From Agrostemma githago (Eukaryota > Streptophyta > Magnoliopsida > Caryophyllales > Caryophyllaceae), in assembly GCA_958450325.1 (NCBI GenBank), contig OY288241.1:50788078-50852077 (forward strand): DNA of 64,000 nucleotides, read 5' to 3'. The position numbers and the translations under genes were made by a program. The notes beneath the pieces were generated by a model. That model was given only the letters and a program-made list of their open reading frames with translations, did no database searches and was not told the DNA's origin. Positions 24,601 through 34,438 of this stretch are shown here, piece by piece (the stretch's first letter is position 1; every line of letters begins with the position of its first letter).

Positions 24601-25134
24601 TCCAGAGGAGACAAGCCAGAGTATTCCTGTAGAATTAGCTGCCCAGCCGTCACCTTTGATGAATCTGATGCAGAATCATCTCCAGAATCCCACCATGATG
24701 CCCTGATCATCACGCTCTCCATAGGAAACTGCACTGTAAGGAAAATACTGGTGGACACTGGAAGCTCCGTCAACCTTATCATGCTAGAAACCCTGCAGAA
24801 CATGGGATTCAGTGAAGAGGATTTAAGCAAGAAAGCAGTCCCTCTCATAGGCTTCAGTGGGGAAACCAAATACTCCCTGGGAGAGATCACGATTCCTACC
24901 TACGCAGGAGGCGTAAACAAGCAAGTGCGGTACCTGGTCATTGATGGTCCCTCTACTTACAACGTGATCCTGGGAAGACCGTGGATACATGAAATGAAGG
25001 CCATCACCTCCACCTACCACCAATGTTTGAAATTTTCCACACCCTGGGGAGTGCAGAAGATCAGTGGTGACCAGAGAGAAGCCAAAGACTGCTACAGAGT
25101 GGCGCTGAAGAAGACGGCCAGCCCTCCAGCATAG
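18668..25134 (+). CDS. Gag-protease of element A, interrupted by a hAT transposon
   Basis: ATG at 18668, 50 bp after the primer site. Codons run to 18949, then the hAT element, then resume in frame at 22768 and run to TAG at 25132-25134. Without the transposon and one copy of its duplication the frame is continuous for 882 codons. A Pro/Ser/Thr-rich N terminus is followed by the retrotransposon gag domain (about 23580-24080, with DGTADPMDHVNQYKQ and ALHWFVGLP). A short Cys/His segment (CEFHDDIGHNTEEC, about 24355) comes next, then an aspartic protease with active site VDTGSS (24751-24768). The product forms the particle and processes the polyprotein. An apparent start at 22738 lies inside the hAT end and is not real. 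Confidence 0.92.
18950..22759 (-). mobile_element. hAT transposon inserted in gag of element A
   Basis: Ends are TAGACCTGATCA and the inverse of TAGAGCTGATCA, flanked by a perfect 8-bp duplication CGTCAGCC (18942-18949 and 22760-22767). Both ends carry GGGCCGGGCC-type subterminal words. It carries a BED-finger hAT transposase on the minus strand (19613-21603). The transposase leader contains repeated blocks: 'ggccgacaatcgacatgcat' at about 21651 and 21838, and 'actccgttgtattat' three times around 21957-22040. Confidence 0.95.
19613..21603 (-). pseudogene. hAT transposase (BED finger, RICESLEEPER/DAYSLEEPER-like), one 2-bp frameshift
   Basis: The likely start is ATG at 21603 (MSNNEVNP); an upstream in-frame start at 21663 is also possible. 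Acidic N terminus, BED zinc finger with KAKCNYCLKIF and HMGRHIKKC (about 21300-21430), RNase H-like core with FTTDNWRCDST and CCHILNLIVQAGL, and DPRYKLEFVEYC near 20150. The C-terminal hAT dimerisation domain lies at 19613-19870 and includes SVPSESAFSMGKKL. The frame breaks near 20040 in a short AG run, where two extra bases shift it. The C-terminal part reads on in the second frame. The full length would be about 660 residues, normal for the family. It binds hAT ends and cuts and pastes them. Confidence 0.88.
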
Positions 25135-28100
25135 CAACTACAGAGCCTTCATCTACCTCTGCAAGAGTATCTAGAGCCCCCTCAGGCGGAGATAGATGAA
25201 GTCAACTTAGACAAGCAACACCCAGAGCGAAAAGTGCTAATCGGTTCAGAATGCACAGGTAATATCCGACAAAACCTGGTTGAATTATTAAAAACTAACA
25301 TGGATTGTTTTGCGTGGTCTCATGATGATATGGTAGGAATAGATCCGAGTATCATAACTCACAGGTTAAGCGTGGACCCGAGCTACAAACCAATCCAGCA
25401 GAAGAGGAGGAAGTTTGCTCCAGAGAGGAACCAAGTCATAAACCAGGAGGTAGATAACCTGCTGGCAGCCGGAAAAATTAGAGAAGTCAAGTACCCAGAA
25501 TGGCTATCCAACGTGGTAGTAGTCCCAAAGAAAAACGGCAAATGGAGAGTGTGCGTCGACTTCACCGACCTGAACAAGGCATGTCCGAAAGACCCATTCC
25601 CCCTGCCACACATAGATGCCATGGTAGATGCCACAGCAGGCTATGAGATGCTGACCTTCCTAGATGCATGGAGTGGATACAACCAAATCAGGATGCATCC
25701 GTCAGATCAGGAGAAAACCGCATTCAGGTCTGAGAGAGGTATCTATTGTTACAATGTTATGCCCTTTGGTCTGAAAAATGCAGGATCTACCTACCAAAGG
25801 TTGGTTAACATGATGTTCAAGAAGCAAATTGGCAAGACCATGGAGGTGTATATCGATGATATGGTTGTCAAATCCAAGCAAGCCTCGCAGCACACGGCAC
25901 ATCTGGAGGACGCTTTCAATACCCTGAGGGAGTACAAGATGAAGTTGAATCCTTCAAAGTGCACATTCGGAGTATCCTGTGGAAAATTTCTAGGGTACAT
26001 GGTCACCCAGAGGGGAATTGAAGCCAACACAGAGCAGATCAAAGCCATTCTACAACTGGAGTCTCCACAGAAACCAAAAGACGTGCAGCGGCTAACCGGA
26101 AGAATTGCCGCCCTGAGCCGGTTCATCTCCAGGTCATCAGACAGATGCCGCCTATTCTATGATGTCCTGAAGAAAGCCCAAAGATTCGACTGGACGGAAG
26201 AGCACGAGAAGGCATTCAAAGAATTAAAACACTACCTTAGCACCCCACCACTCCTATCAAAACCAGAACCAGGGGAGCCGCTCTTTTTGTATTTATCAGT
26301 GACCGAGGTGGCGGTCAGTGCGGTGCTGATAAGGGAGCATGAGGGAGCGCAACATCCTGTCTACTACGTCAGTAAGTCTCTGCTCCCTGCAGAGACCAGG
26401 TACACGTCCCTTGAAAAACTCGTACTTGCACTCGTTATCGCATCATATAAACTGCGTCCATATTTTGAGTCACATGTTATATCTGTAATAACAAACTACC
26501 CGTTAAAAGCTGTTATGAGAAAACCTGAGTTGTCAGAAAGGATGGCGAAGTGGTCTATGCACTTGAGTGGCTTTGATTTGAGGTTTGTTCCCAGAACAGC
26601 AATCAAATCCCAAGCGCTAGCAGATTTCATTTCCGACTTCAGTCCAGCACTACAGACGCAAGCTGAGAAAGATGTCATCCTCCTGGAAGAAGACAGGGAC
26701 GAGCAAGTGTGGAAACTCAACGTAGATGGCGCTTCAAACATGAGAGGATCCGGAGCAGGCTTGGTGCTTAGGTCACCTCGAGGAGATCTCATAGTTCAAG
26801 CAGTTCGATGCGAGTTCCGAACAACGAACAATGAAGCAGAATACGAAGCTTTGATCCTGGGTCTCCAGTTGTCCCTAGACTTTAAAATCAAGCAGCTAGA
26901 GGTATATGGTGACTCCCAACTGGTAGTCAACCATATGAACGGTTCGTACGCAGCCAAAGACGCAAAGATGATGGCTTACCTTGAAGTGGCGAAAGACCTT
27001 TCCTTGAGATTCACAAAGTTCTCAATAAACCAAGTTCCGAGAGAGCAAAATGTGGAAGCAGACGCCTTAGCAACTCTGGGGGCAACCTTCAAAACAGAAG
27101 AAGTATCCTCCATACCCATAGTCCATGTGCTACAACCAGCAATCCGGAGGGGTGCACAGGAGCAGGAAACGTCAGAAGGAAGTCCACCAGATCAAGGTCT
27201 GCAGTGGTTTCAGGAAGCAAGGGTCCACAGCACCACGGCAGAGCAAGAAGAAATCTCCGACTGGAGAAAACCCTACAAGGATTGGCTGCAAAATGATATC
27301 TTGCCAGCAAAAAAAAGAGAAGCTCGGAGTTTCAGAATGAAAGCATCCCGATATACCCTTATCGACGGTATATTATTTAAAAGGTCCACAGCGGGGCCAT
27401 ACCTGAGGTGTCTAAACCAAGAAGAGGCAGAAGTGGTAATGCATGATCTCCATAGCGGGGAATGTGGAAATCATGCAGGGGGCAAGAGTCTATCCAACAA
27501 AGCACTTCGCCAAGGTTACTATTGGCCGACAATGCGCAGGGACGTCAGAGAGCATGTTAAAAAATGTGACGCCTGCCAAAGACACGCACCGGTCAATCAC
27601 CAGCCAGCAGAACCACTACATCCAATTATATCTCCTTGGCCCTTCATGAAGTGGGAAATGGATATTGTGGGCAAATTACCAAGAGCACCAGGAAACAAAG
27701 TCTTCATGCTCGCAATGACCAACTACTTCTCCAAGTGGATAGAAGCAGAAGCATTCCTTCAGGTAACTGAGAAACAGGTAATATCCTTTATTAAACGTAA
27801 CATCATCTGCAGGTTCGGTGTTCCCTCAGAGATCATCTGCGACAATGGGTCCCAATTTATTGGCAAAAAGATGGAAGCCTATTGCGCCAGGTGGAATATC
27901 GCCCTCAACACATCCACCCCCAGAAATCCGCAATCTAATGGTCAAGCAGAATCCAGCAACAAAATCGTGATGGATAACCTGAAAAGAAGGCTGGAGGAAG
28001 CAGGGGGCAGATGGGCAGAAGAACTCCCTTTGGTACTGTGGTCCGACAGAACCACACCTAAGATAGCTACTGGGCAGACACCTTTTAGCTTGGTTTTTGG

Positions 28101-28497
28101 TGCTGAGGCGGTCATTCCTGCAGAGGTGAGGGTACCCACTTACAGATATGGTTGCACAACAGAAGAAGGGAACCAGGTCGAGATGACAAGCAGTTTAGAC
28201 ACCATAGATGAACTCAGAACCGATGCTCAGATCAGAATGGCCTCCTACAGGCAGGTAATCGCCAGAAGCTACAACAAGAATGTTAAAATCAGAGTCCTGC
28301 AAGAAGGAGATCTGGTCCTCAGGAAGGTATTCCAGAACACCAGAAATCAAGAGGCGGGGAAGTTCGCTTATAATTGGGAAGGGCCCTACCAAGTAGAGAA
28401 GATAATCGGAAATGGAGCATATCGACTTATGACCATGGAGGGAGAGATCATCCAAAAACCTTGGAACATAATACACTTGAAAAAATACTTTTTCTAA
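25135..28497 (+). CDS. Polymerase of element A: RT, RNase H, archaeal-type RNase H, integrase
   Basis: It lies in the same frame as gag-protease, separated by the single TAG at 25132, and is open for about 1120 codons to 28497. The first in-frame ATG is only near 25300, just before the RT domain, so translation probably continues from gag. The reverse transcriptase has KKNGKWRVCVDFTDLNKACPKD (shortened) and the active site YIDD at 25849-25860. The first RNase H follows to about 26640. A second RNase H (about 26715-27080) has NVDGASN, NNEAEYEAL and YGDSQLVVN, as in Tat elements. The integrase has an HHCC finger (about 27441-27590) and catalytic D, D and E at 27661, 27841 and 27949, a DD35E spacing. 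All key residues are present. Confidence 0.95.
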   Translation, partial: QLQSLHLPLQEYLEPPQAEIDEVNLDKQHPERKVLIGSECTGNIRQNLVELLKTNMDCFAWSHDDMVGIDPSIITHRLSVDPSYKPIQQKRRKFAPERNQVINQEVDNLLAAGKIREVKYPEWLSNVVVVPKKNGKWRVCVDFTDLNKACPKDPFPLPHIDAMVDATAGYEMLTFLDAWSGYNQIRMHPSDQEKTAFRSERGIYCYNVMPFGLKNAGSTYQRLVNMMFKKQIGKTMEVYIDDMVVKSKQASQHTAHLEDAFNTLREYKMKLNPSKCTFGVSCGKFLGYMVTQRGIEANTEQIKAILQLESPQKPKDVQRLTGRIAALSRFISRSSDRCRLFYDVLKKAQRFDWTEEHEKAFKELKHYLSTPPLLSKPEPGEPLFLYLSVTEVAVSAVLIREHEGAQHPVYYVSKSLLPAETRYTSLEKLVLALVIASYKLRPYFESHVISVITNYPLKAVMRKPELSERMAKWSMHLSGFDLRFVPRTAIKSQALADFISDFSPALQTQAEKDVILLEEDRDEQVWKLNVDGASNMRGSGAGLVLRSPRGDLIVQAVRCEFRTTNNEAEYEALILGLQLSLDFKIKQLEVYGDSQLVVNHMNGSYAAKDAKMMAYLEVAKDLSLRFTKFSINQVPREQNVEADALATLGATFKTEEVSSIPIVHVLQPAIRRGAQEQETSEGSPPDQGLQWFQEARVHSTTAEQEEISDWRKPYKDWLQNDILPAKKREARSFRMKASRYTLIDGILFKRSTAGPYLRCLNQEEAEVVMHDLHSGECGNHAGGKSLSNKALRQGYYWPTMRRDVREHVKKCDACQRHAPVNHQPAEPLHPIISPWPFMKWEMDIVGKLPRAPGNKVFMLAMTNYFSKWIEAEAFLQVTEKQVISFIKRNIICRFGVPSEIICDNGSQFIGKKMEAYCARWNIALNTSTPRNPQSNGQAESSNKIVMDNLKRRLEEAGGRWAEELPLVLWSDRTTPKIATGQTPFSLVFGAEAVIPAEVRVPTYRYGCTTEEGNQVEMTSSLDTIDELRTDAQIRMASYRQVIARSYNKNVKIRVLQEGDLVLRKVFQNTRNQEAGKFAYNWEGPYQVEKIIGNGAYRLMTMEGEIIQKPWNIIHLKKYFF

Positions 28498-29376
28498 AAT
28501 TAATCATCAGAAACAAAGGCCATTGTCGCCAGAGCAAAGACATCCAAATCTGCCAGATACACCTCCACCAGAACCCAGGTTCAAACTCACCTCTCATTCT
28601 TTTAATCTACTCTATCTTTCAAAATCACTCCCTGTTTATAAAGATTGCAAGATTTCCTCCACCCTTTGAAACTTAGATAATTTTTCTTATATGTACCTTG
28701 AAATTTAACACAACTTTTATGAAACTAAAGAAAGCTAATTAGGTTCTCGCCATTCTCAAAACCAGAAATTTGAAACCTTTTTATGAACCCTTAGGATCCA
28801 ATTTTCTTAAACTTCCTCTTCACATGTTTTCATTCTGTTCTTCTTTTTGTGTCACTAAAATTGAATCTCTTTCATCTGCCACACTCTTTCTGAAATGTGA
28901 TTTTCTCTGTTACGGCATTTTTTTGCGAATATGACGAGCTTTTACCAAAACACTTTCAAATTAACGTCTGATCTGGTGGAGCGTATAACTTCCACAGAAG
29001 GCGTGCGTCTTGTGCTGATTGCCTACAACCAGGGCATCACAAAGTCCCCTGCGTCACTCAGCACCCACGCAAAGTGTGGCACCTCTGACTGAGTGGGCAA
29101 AAAAAGACCCCAGGCCACCAATCATCATGGGTCGACCGTACGGACAAAGGCATGCATACAAACAGAACAAACAAAACAAGCGAAACAAACATCACAGAAG
29201 TAAGGTAAACAAGTTCCACAAACAAGTTCAAAATGATTCTGCTCCCTTGAGCAGAAGAAATTCGGGTACTCTGCTCCCTTGAGCAGAGAAAAAGGTTCGG
29301 AACATAACAAATTTTTTAACGAAATATTTTTGACCGCACAGGGCCACAGACAACAAAAGATAATGGGCTGAACAGC
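28498..29376. other. Spacer between polymerase and antisense gene in element A
   Basis: No gene is seen. It contains the 3' flank of pol and probably the polyadenylation region of the antisense gene. A short repeat, 'ctgctcccttgagcagaa', occurs near 29239 and again near 29269. Confidence 0.6.
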
Positions 29377-31327
29377 CTAAGCTTTGTCCTCAGGAGGAAG
29401 GGAAGCGAGAGGCTCCACCACAGCTGCATCATCAATGACCACCGCCGATCCAGGCATCTCTTGAGCAGCAGCAGGAGAAGAAACCGACTCCTCCACCACT
29501 TCCTCTCCCTCTACAGCCAGCATCTCCAGGTCGAAGCCATTGGGGAACTCCTTCTGCATCCTCCTCTCCAGAGCAGCTAGGTCCCAGCCCGTGTGCTTCC
29601 CCTTAGTATAGGTGGTGACCATTTGGATTTCAGTGCTCAAAGCAGACCAGCTGAGAGCTCCCACCATATTCTCCTGAAGTGCCGCCACCTTCTCCTGGAG
29701 ATCAGAGTTGGCATTCTGAGCCTTAGCAAGCTCAACCCTCATTCCCTCAGCAGCCGCCTTCTGCTTTTCCTCCTCAGCAAGTTGTCCCTTAACCTGCTCC
29801 AGTTCCCTCCTCAGCTCATTGGCCTCCTCCTCCAGCTTCATAACCTTCTCCTTGGATTGACCAGCTTCCTCCATCAGTCGAGCCTTATCCAGCTGAAGCT
29901 GACTCCCCAGATCCTTAAGATGAGATATGCCGGTTTTCACATAGATAGCCATCTGGAGAATCTGAGCAACACCGCAACAATCAGCAGCACAGTTTAGATG
30001 GAAAATAACTCGAAGCCAGAAAATCAGAAATTACCACGAAGCCATGAGCAGTAATATGGGCCGCCGATTCAATCAAGGGTTCTCTGGCCATTACGGCCTC
30101 AGAGCCAGGGAAAAGGAACTGGTCCAAGATAGACAGGCCCTCCAAGTGCCTGATGGTCCCAAAATCCCTAGGGAAGGTCATGGTAATTTCATCAGGACCA
30201 TCCCCAGCAGAGTGAGGAGCCGAAGGCAAAGGAGAATCAGGGACGTGAGTCACATGAGGATTCCCCTCAGAGTCAACTGGTGCAGAAGGAGAAGAGCTGC
30301 GCTTCCTCTTCGAACTGGTCGACGGAGCAGGGGAGGAAGCAGCGCCCTTTCTAGAGGAAGAGCGGGTGGACATGCTTCTCCTTCTAATCCGATCCAGGGT
30401 CAAGGGAGCTTTGGCACTACCTAAGAGGAATAAATGCACAGTTTAAAGTTTCAAGGAAATCGACGAGAGGAAAGTTAAACATGAATCTACTCAGCGAGAA
30501 CGATCCTCACCAGAAGACATGGTGGCAGCAAAGGGAGGACAGGTACCGTTGGCAGAAGGGATAAACAAACTGGAGAAGGAGAGTTGTTCGGAGGTCAAAT
30601 CGGAAAGTTTAGCCGCAAAGCTAAGGAGGGGCGTTACTTTATCCGGTTGCTGGAGACCTGCGACACGAAGTCAATAAGAACCATAAGAAGGCGAAAAAAA
30701 TACAAAGCTGAGAGCGCGACAAATACCTGTGACAGTCCCCCACTTAGAGAACAAGTAATCACAGGAGGGAGGAGAAAGGGAGTCGGCCTTCACAAATACA
30801 AAGTCCCTAAACCACTCCGCATCAGGAGGATTAGGAGGAAAGAATATACCGGGGAAATTCTTATCTTTTACCCGCATGGTCACCTGTCCGCATCTCATGG
30901 GTCGTACCTGGAACACGGAGCAGACATCAAGCAACGAGAAGCTCTTCTGATGACGGAGATTTAGGACACAGAAAGACAAGAGCACTCTCCAGGTGTGGGG
31001 AACTAGTTGACAAGGGGCCAATCTATAGAGGGTTAGAAATTCCTGGACTAGAGGAGGAAAGGGGAAGCGAAGACCTAGGAGGAAGGGGTATGCGTACATG
31101 CAGATCCATCCGGGGCAAACATAGTCGGCTTGTTGTCCCGGAGAAGGGAGATGAACCACGACTCCATCCTCGAAACCAAAAATTTCTCTAACGAGGGGGA
31201 GATCCCCGTCAGAGAAACTAGAGTCGCAAGAATGCTTCTTGCCCAGGATAGAAGAGGGGGAGAAATTCATCAGCGACGTCGATGGAGAGAGGGCGGATGA
31301 CTTACCTCGAGTTGATTTGGGAGCCAT
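29377..31327 (-). CDS. Spliced antisense gene of element A with Transposase_28-type domain
   Basis: Four exons fit GT-AG rules with consistent phases: 30727-31327 (ATG at 31327), 30511-30657, 30035-30420 and 29377-29952. An alternative acceptor about 9-11 bp upstream of exon 4 is also in phase. The product is about 570 residues. Exon 1 encodes a domain with PGWICMYAYPFLLGLRFPFP and TLYRLAPCQLVPHTWRVLLS (both shortened to 20), matching my knowledge of PF04195 'putative gypsy type transposon'. Exon 3 has a basic Ser-rich stretch SSKRKRSSS resembling a nuclear signal. Exon 4 is a long coiled coil with an acidic end. Antisense extra genes between pol and the 3' LTR are known in Tat elements, but their function is not. 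No stop or frameshift is seen. Confidence 0.8.
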
Positions 31328-31691
31328 AATCGAAATTAAAATAACAAGCGAAAACGAAGAAAATCACCTGGAGAGACAGAGAGTACGGCGAATGACGACG
31401 GCGAACGACAAAGGAAGAAAGGTGATTTGAATTTCGAAAAGAAGAGAGAAGTTTGAGTTATGAAAGGGGTAAAGGAAATAGGAGTAAATGGGAAGGAGGT
31501 AGAGTAAGTGGAGTAAGGAGAGAGAGGGGGCACCGGGAAGTGTGAGCAATTATGAGGGTAGAGGTCAGAGTCATCACGAGGGAGGAGAAGAGTCAGTTAG
31601 AAAAACGAGAAGTAGCAGACTCCAGAACAAACTCTGTGGGAGAAAATCGTCACCAAGCAGAAATTCCCGCCTAATATGAACTTAGTCGGAA

Positions 31692-31704
31692 ATTTGGGGG
31701 CAAT
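31692..31704 (+). other. Polypurine tract of element A
   Basis: The purine-rich run AATTTGGGGGCAA immediately precedes the 3' LTR and would prime plus-strand DNA synthesis. The exact limits are uncertain by a few bases. Confidence 0.7.
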
Positions 31705-32373
31705 TGTTTGGGATAAATCCGCACCCTTCAGAATGACGTGGAGTTCTCCAAGTCAGAAGGTCAAAGTCAAAAAGTCAAAGGGTCAAAAGAGTCATACAGT
31801 CCGAAGTCATATGAGTCCTAAGATCGAGATGAGGAAAGTCAACAAAACAACAAAATGAAACCCAACAGCAGAATTGGGCCGAAGGAATCAGCAGATACGA
31901 AGCGGGCCGAAGACAGCCCAACTGCTCACAATCCACCAACCCTAAAGCAAGACCCTGTCAACCCAACTACTCCCTGAAATCCAGGAATCGCCTCCAGAGC
32001 AGGAGAGAAATCAGGGAACAACAACGGTTAAGGAAAGAAGAGAAGATATAAAGCACGGCAACACCAAAAACGCAAGACACTTCAACCCTACTACTCAAAA
32101 GCACGAAAAGAAGAATACCACCTCCAACAAACCGAAATTAACACTTGTACCCTGGTTCATTTTCTCATTCATAGTGAACATTTGGCGGAATTCCGACTCC
32201 CCCCGCGGTTTTTCCCACATTGGGTTTCCGCGTCACCAATTCTTGTGTCTTTTCGCTTCTTTTTCCGTTTGCTCATTCGTACGTTTGATTCATTTCATTG
32301 CTTCGCGAAACGTTAGCCCGATCACTTTAACCCACATATTATTCCGTAACCCGGTAAAAAATTTACCAAAACA
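31705..32373 (+). repeat. 3' LTR of element A
   Basis: 669 bp, TGTTTGGG to ACCAAAACA, followed by the duplication CTTGT at 32374-32378. Nearly identical to 17927-18597. Confidence 0.95.
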
Positions 32374-33099
32374 CTTGTCCCGTGAAATCGCATGAAAAGA
32401 ATGTAAACACAACTAATTCGACAACAAAACTTTTTTGTCCTTAAACAACCAACATAGCAAAAGGTATAGGGTTAAAATAACGGATGTTACGGTACTTCCA
32501 CTACAACTAGGAAACGAAGTTATCAGCCTACCGATTGATTATTAGAGGCCGCTATAGTGCGGGCGGGATTGGGTGTCGATGTCTATCGGGCGTTGGCTTC
32601 CCAATATATACCCTCACCCCTTACTCAGAATCAACGGTTTCTAGATGTCCGAAACCATTGGCAATGAGAGTCATTCCAGGCATGGAGTGCTTAAGGGTAC
32701 AAGTCTTTATCTTTAGGTCCCGTACCACTCAGCTTTAAGCCGGCTAAGGATCAAAGTTGACTTGAACGGTTTCCGATTTATAATTGACTCGGTGGCGACT
32801 CCACAAATCGGCAACGAATTCAGTTCACTAAAAAGGTCGCCTTACCAAACATATTGGCCTTTGAACATTTACAACCACAACTCGATTGATTCCAACGGAA
32901 ACACGGGCGCCTGCGCCTGTCTAGTATAAGTTTGAATCGTCATCCGTATCGAGGTCCGACACTTCGCCCCGAACGCGAGATCGAACTGGCCCCCGACCGG
33001 GAGGGGGCCACGTGGGTGGCTGCCGCGATCGAAAGAACAGGGTTGGTCCCGCGCGAGCGCGCACGGGGCGCTTGACGGTGCACATGGACGTCCACAGTT

Positions 33100-33118
33100 T
33101 GGCGACTCTGCTGGGGAC
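33100..33118 (+). other. Primer-binding site of element B (tRNA-Arg)
   Basis: TGGCGACTCTGCTGGGGAC begins 4 bases after the 5' LTR end. It matches the complement of the 3' end of plant tRNA-Arg, the primer known for Tat/Ogre elements, with one internal difference from the version at 36620. Confidence 0.88.
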
Positions 33119-33378
33119 TTGGAAACAAGTTTCCAGCGGTGGTGTAGCTTGAACGAGGTCGGTGAAGCTCATTTCCTAATTTCATGTTGTGGTCACTACA
33201 GGTTTTGGCCCTAAAAAGCCCACCCTAACCGATATTATGACCAATCGACCTCTTCGCAGTAAGATCCTTATGGACACGCGGAGAGATCCTCGGTTGACGC
33301 TCCGGCCGCCTAACGCGCATCCCACGGATAAACTAAGCGAATGGTCCGAACAGACGGTACGACACTCACCTCCTGTTG
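33119..33378 (+). other. Leader of element B
   Basis: Untranslated sequence following the primer site, ended by the Athila-like insertion. No complete gene. A short open frame at 33189-33386 could be the beginning of a gag-upstream reading frame but has no recognisable motif. Confidence 0.5.
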
Positions 33379-34438
33379 TGTGCTAAATTTAGACCGTTTT
33401 TCCTCCCATTTAGACCCGTTTTTCCTCGTTTTGCGAGATTAGAGCGCGATTATTGCCCTATTTTGAGTATTTCTGGCATTAGCGTCCCTCTTGTGCATTT
33501 TACGTATTTTTGGTATTTTTTCTATCAATTTTGATAGGTTTTGACACTAAAATCACGATCGAGCCTCCACGAGCACAAGAGAAGGGAACACCGTCCAAAG
33601 AGCAAAGCACACAACTTAAAGTTCAAAGTCATCCAATCAAACGACGAAGAATGAGATAAGAAAAGAGGCTAGAAAATGACCGGGTGAAATTTCACCCGAT
33701 GAAACACCACCGGGCAAAGTTTCGCCCGACGGTAAAGTTGCCTCCCCGAAGATTTTCGGAGCTTCTCCACCGGGCGAAATTTCGTCCACCGGGTGAAAGT
33801 TCGCCCGATGGTGAAAGCGTCCAAAAATTGCAAAACTGGAAGTTCACCAGGTAAAACCACCGGGTGAAGTTTCACCCGGCGGTATTGATCCGTGCATGAT
33901 AGGGTGAAATTCCACCTCTTGAAGATTAAAGGGTGATTGTCTCACTAATGGAGCAAAAAGTTGGATTTGGGCTTTAGGTTAAGAGACCCATTAAATATAT
34001 GCTTACCCTAATTAGTTGCCTGTTACCTCTCCATTATTTTAGGAGGGATGACATCAGTTGAGGCCTCCATAACACCACATTACCATAACACTTCCATTAG
34101 TAGATCCTTCTAGTAATTTAGTAATTCCCTATAATTCTAGTAGTTTACATAGTAATTTAGTAGTATATATTCCTAGTTTTCATCAACAATTCTCTAGATC
34201 TTTATGTAGAAGATTGTTATTTCAAGTTTTATTTGAAGATTTTTGGGGTTTATCAAGGGATTAGTGACAAATCTCTTTGTTCTCCTCATCAAGATTCAAT
34301 CTTTACTTACGCAATCTTCTTATTTATTGTAGTTCTTCATAGTTGGTATATTTCTCTTCCACTCTCTAATCTCTAGTTTAGATTTATTTTATTGTTCTAT
34401 CATTATTGTCTTGTTTAGATCATCTTTGTTTATATTAT
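33379..34438 (+). mobile_element. Athila-like LTR fragment 'G' inserted in element B
   Basis: It begins TGTGCTAAATTTAGACCG, typical in my experience of Athila LTR starts, and is cut at 34438 by LTR F. A cluster of inverted words such as CCGGGTGAAATTTCACCCG lies at 33678-33880. The T-rich end resembles 12123-12350. No coding sequence. The remainder of this LTR was not found beyond LTR F. Confidence 0.5.

Larger units (their letters stand above)
17927..32373 (+). mobile_element. Complete young Tat-lineage gypsy retrotransposon 'A'
   Basis: It is bounded by 670-bp LTRs and a perfect 5-bp duplication CTTGT (17922-17926 and 32374-32378). Order: 5' LTR, tRNA-Lys primer site, gag-protease, polymerase with RT, RNase H, a second archaeal-type RNase H and integrase, a spliced antisense gene, polypurine tract, and 3' LTR. 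The double RNase H is the hallmark of the Tat clade. I count only about half a dozen substitutions and one 2-bp indel between the LTRs, so insertion was recent. The only obvious damage is the hAT insertion in gag. It is inserted in the 5' LTR of element B. Confidence 0.95.
16474..33096 (+). repeat. 5' LTR of element B, split by element A
   Basis: The two parts are 16474-17926 and 32379-33096, about 2.17 kb in total, starting TGTAGACACCC and ending GTCCACA. The unbroken 3' LTR at 58652-60781 reads straight across the element-A insertion point (near 60065-60074), which proves the split. A TATA box (TATAAATACCCC) lies near 16986. GCGCCTGA-type words sit just upstream of it. Three very similar copies (B, D, E) occur in the window. 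Confidence 0.88.

Noticed and set aside
25234..25236. Independent polymerase start codon
   Set aside because: It is a GTG in the middle of a frame that is open from 25135. No ATG context supports initiation.
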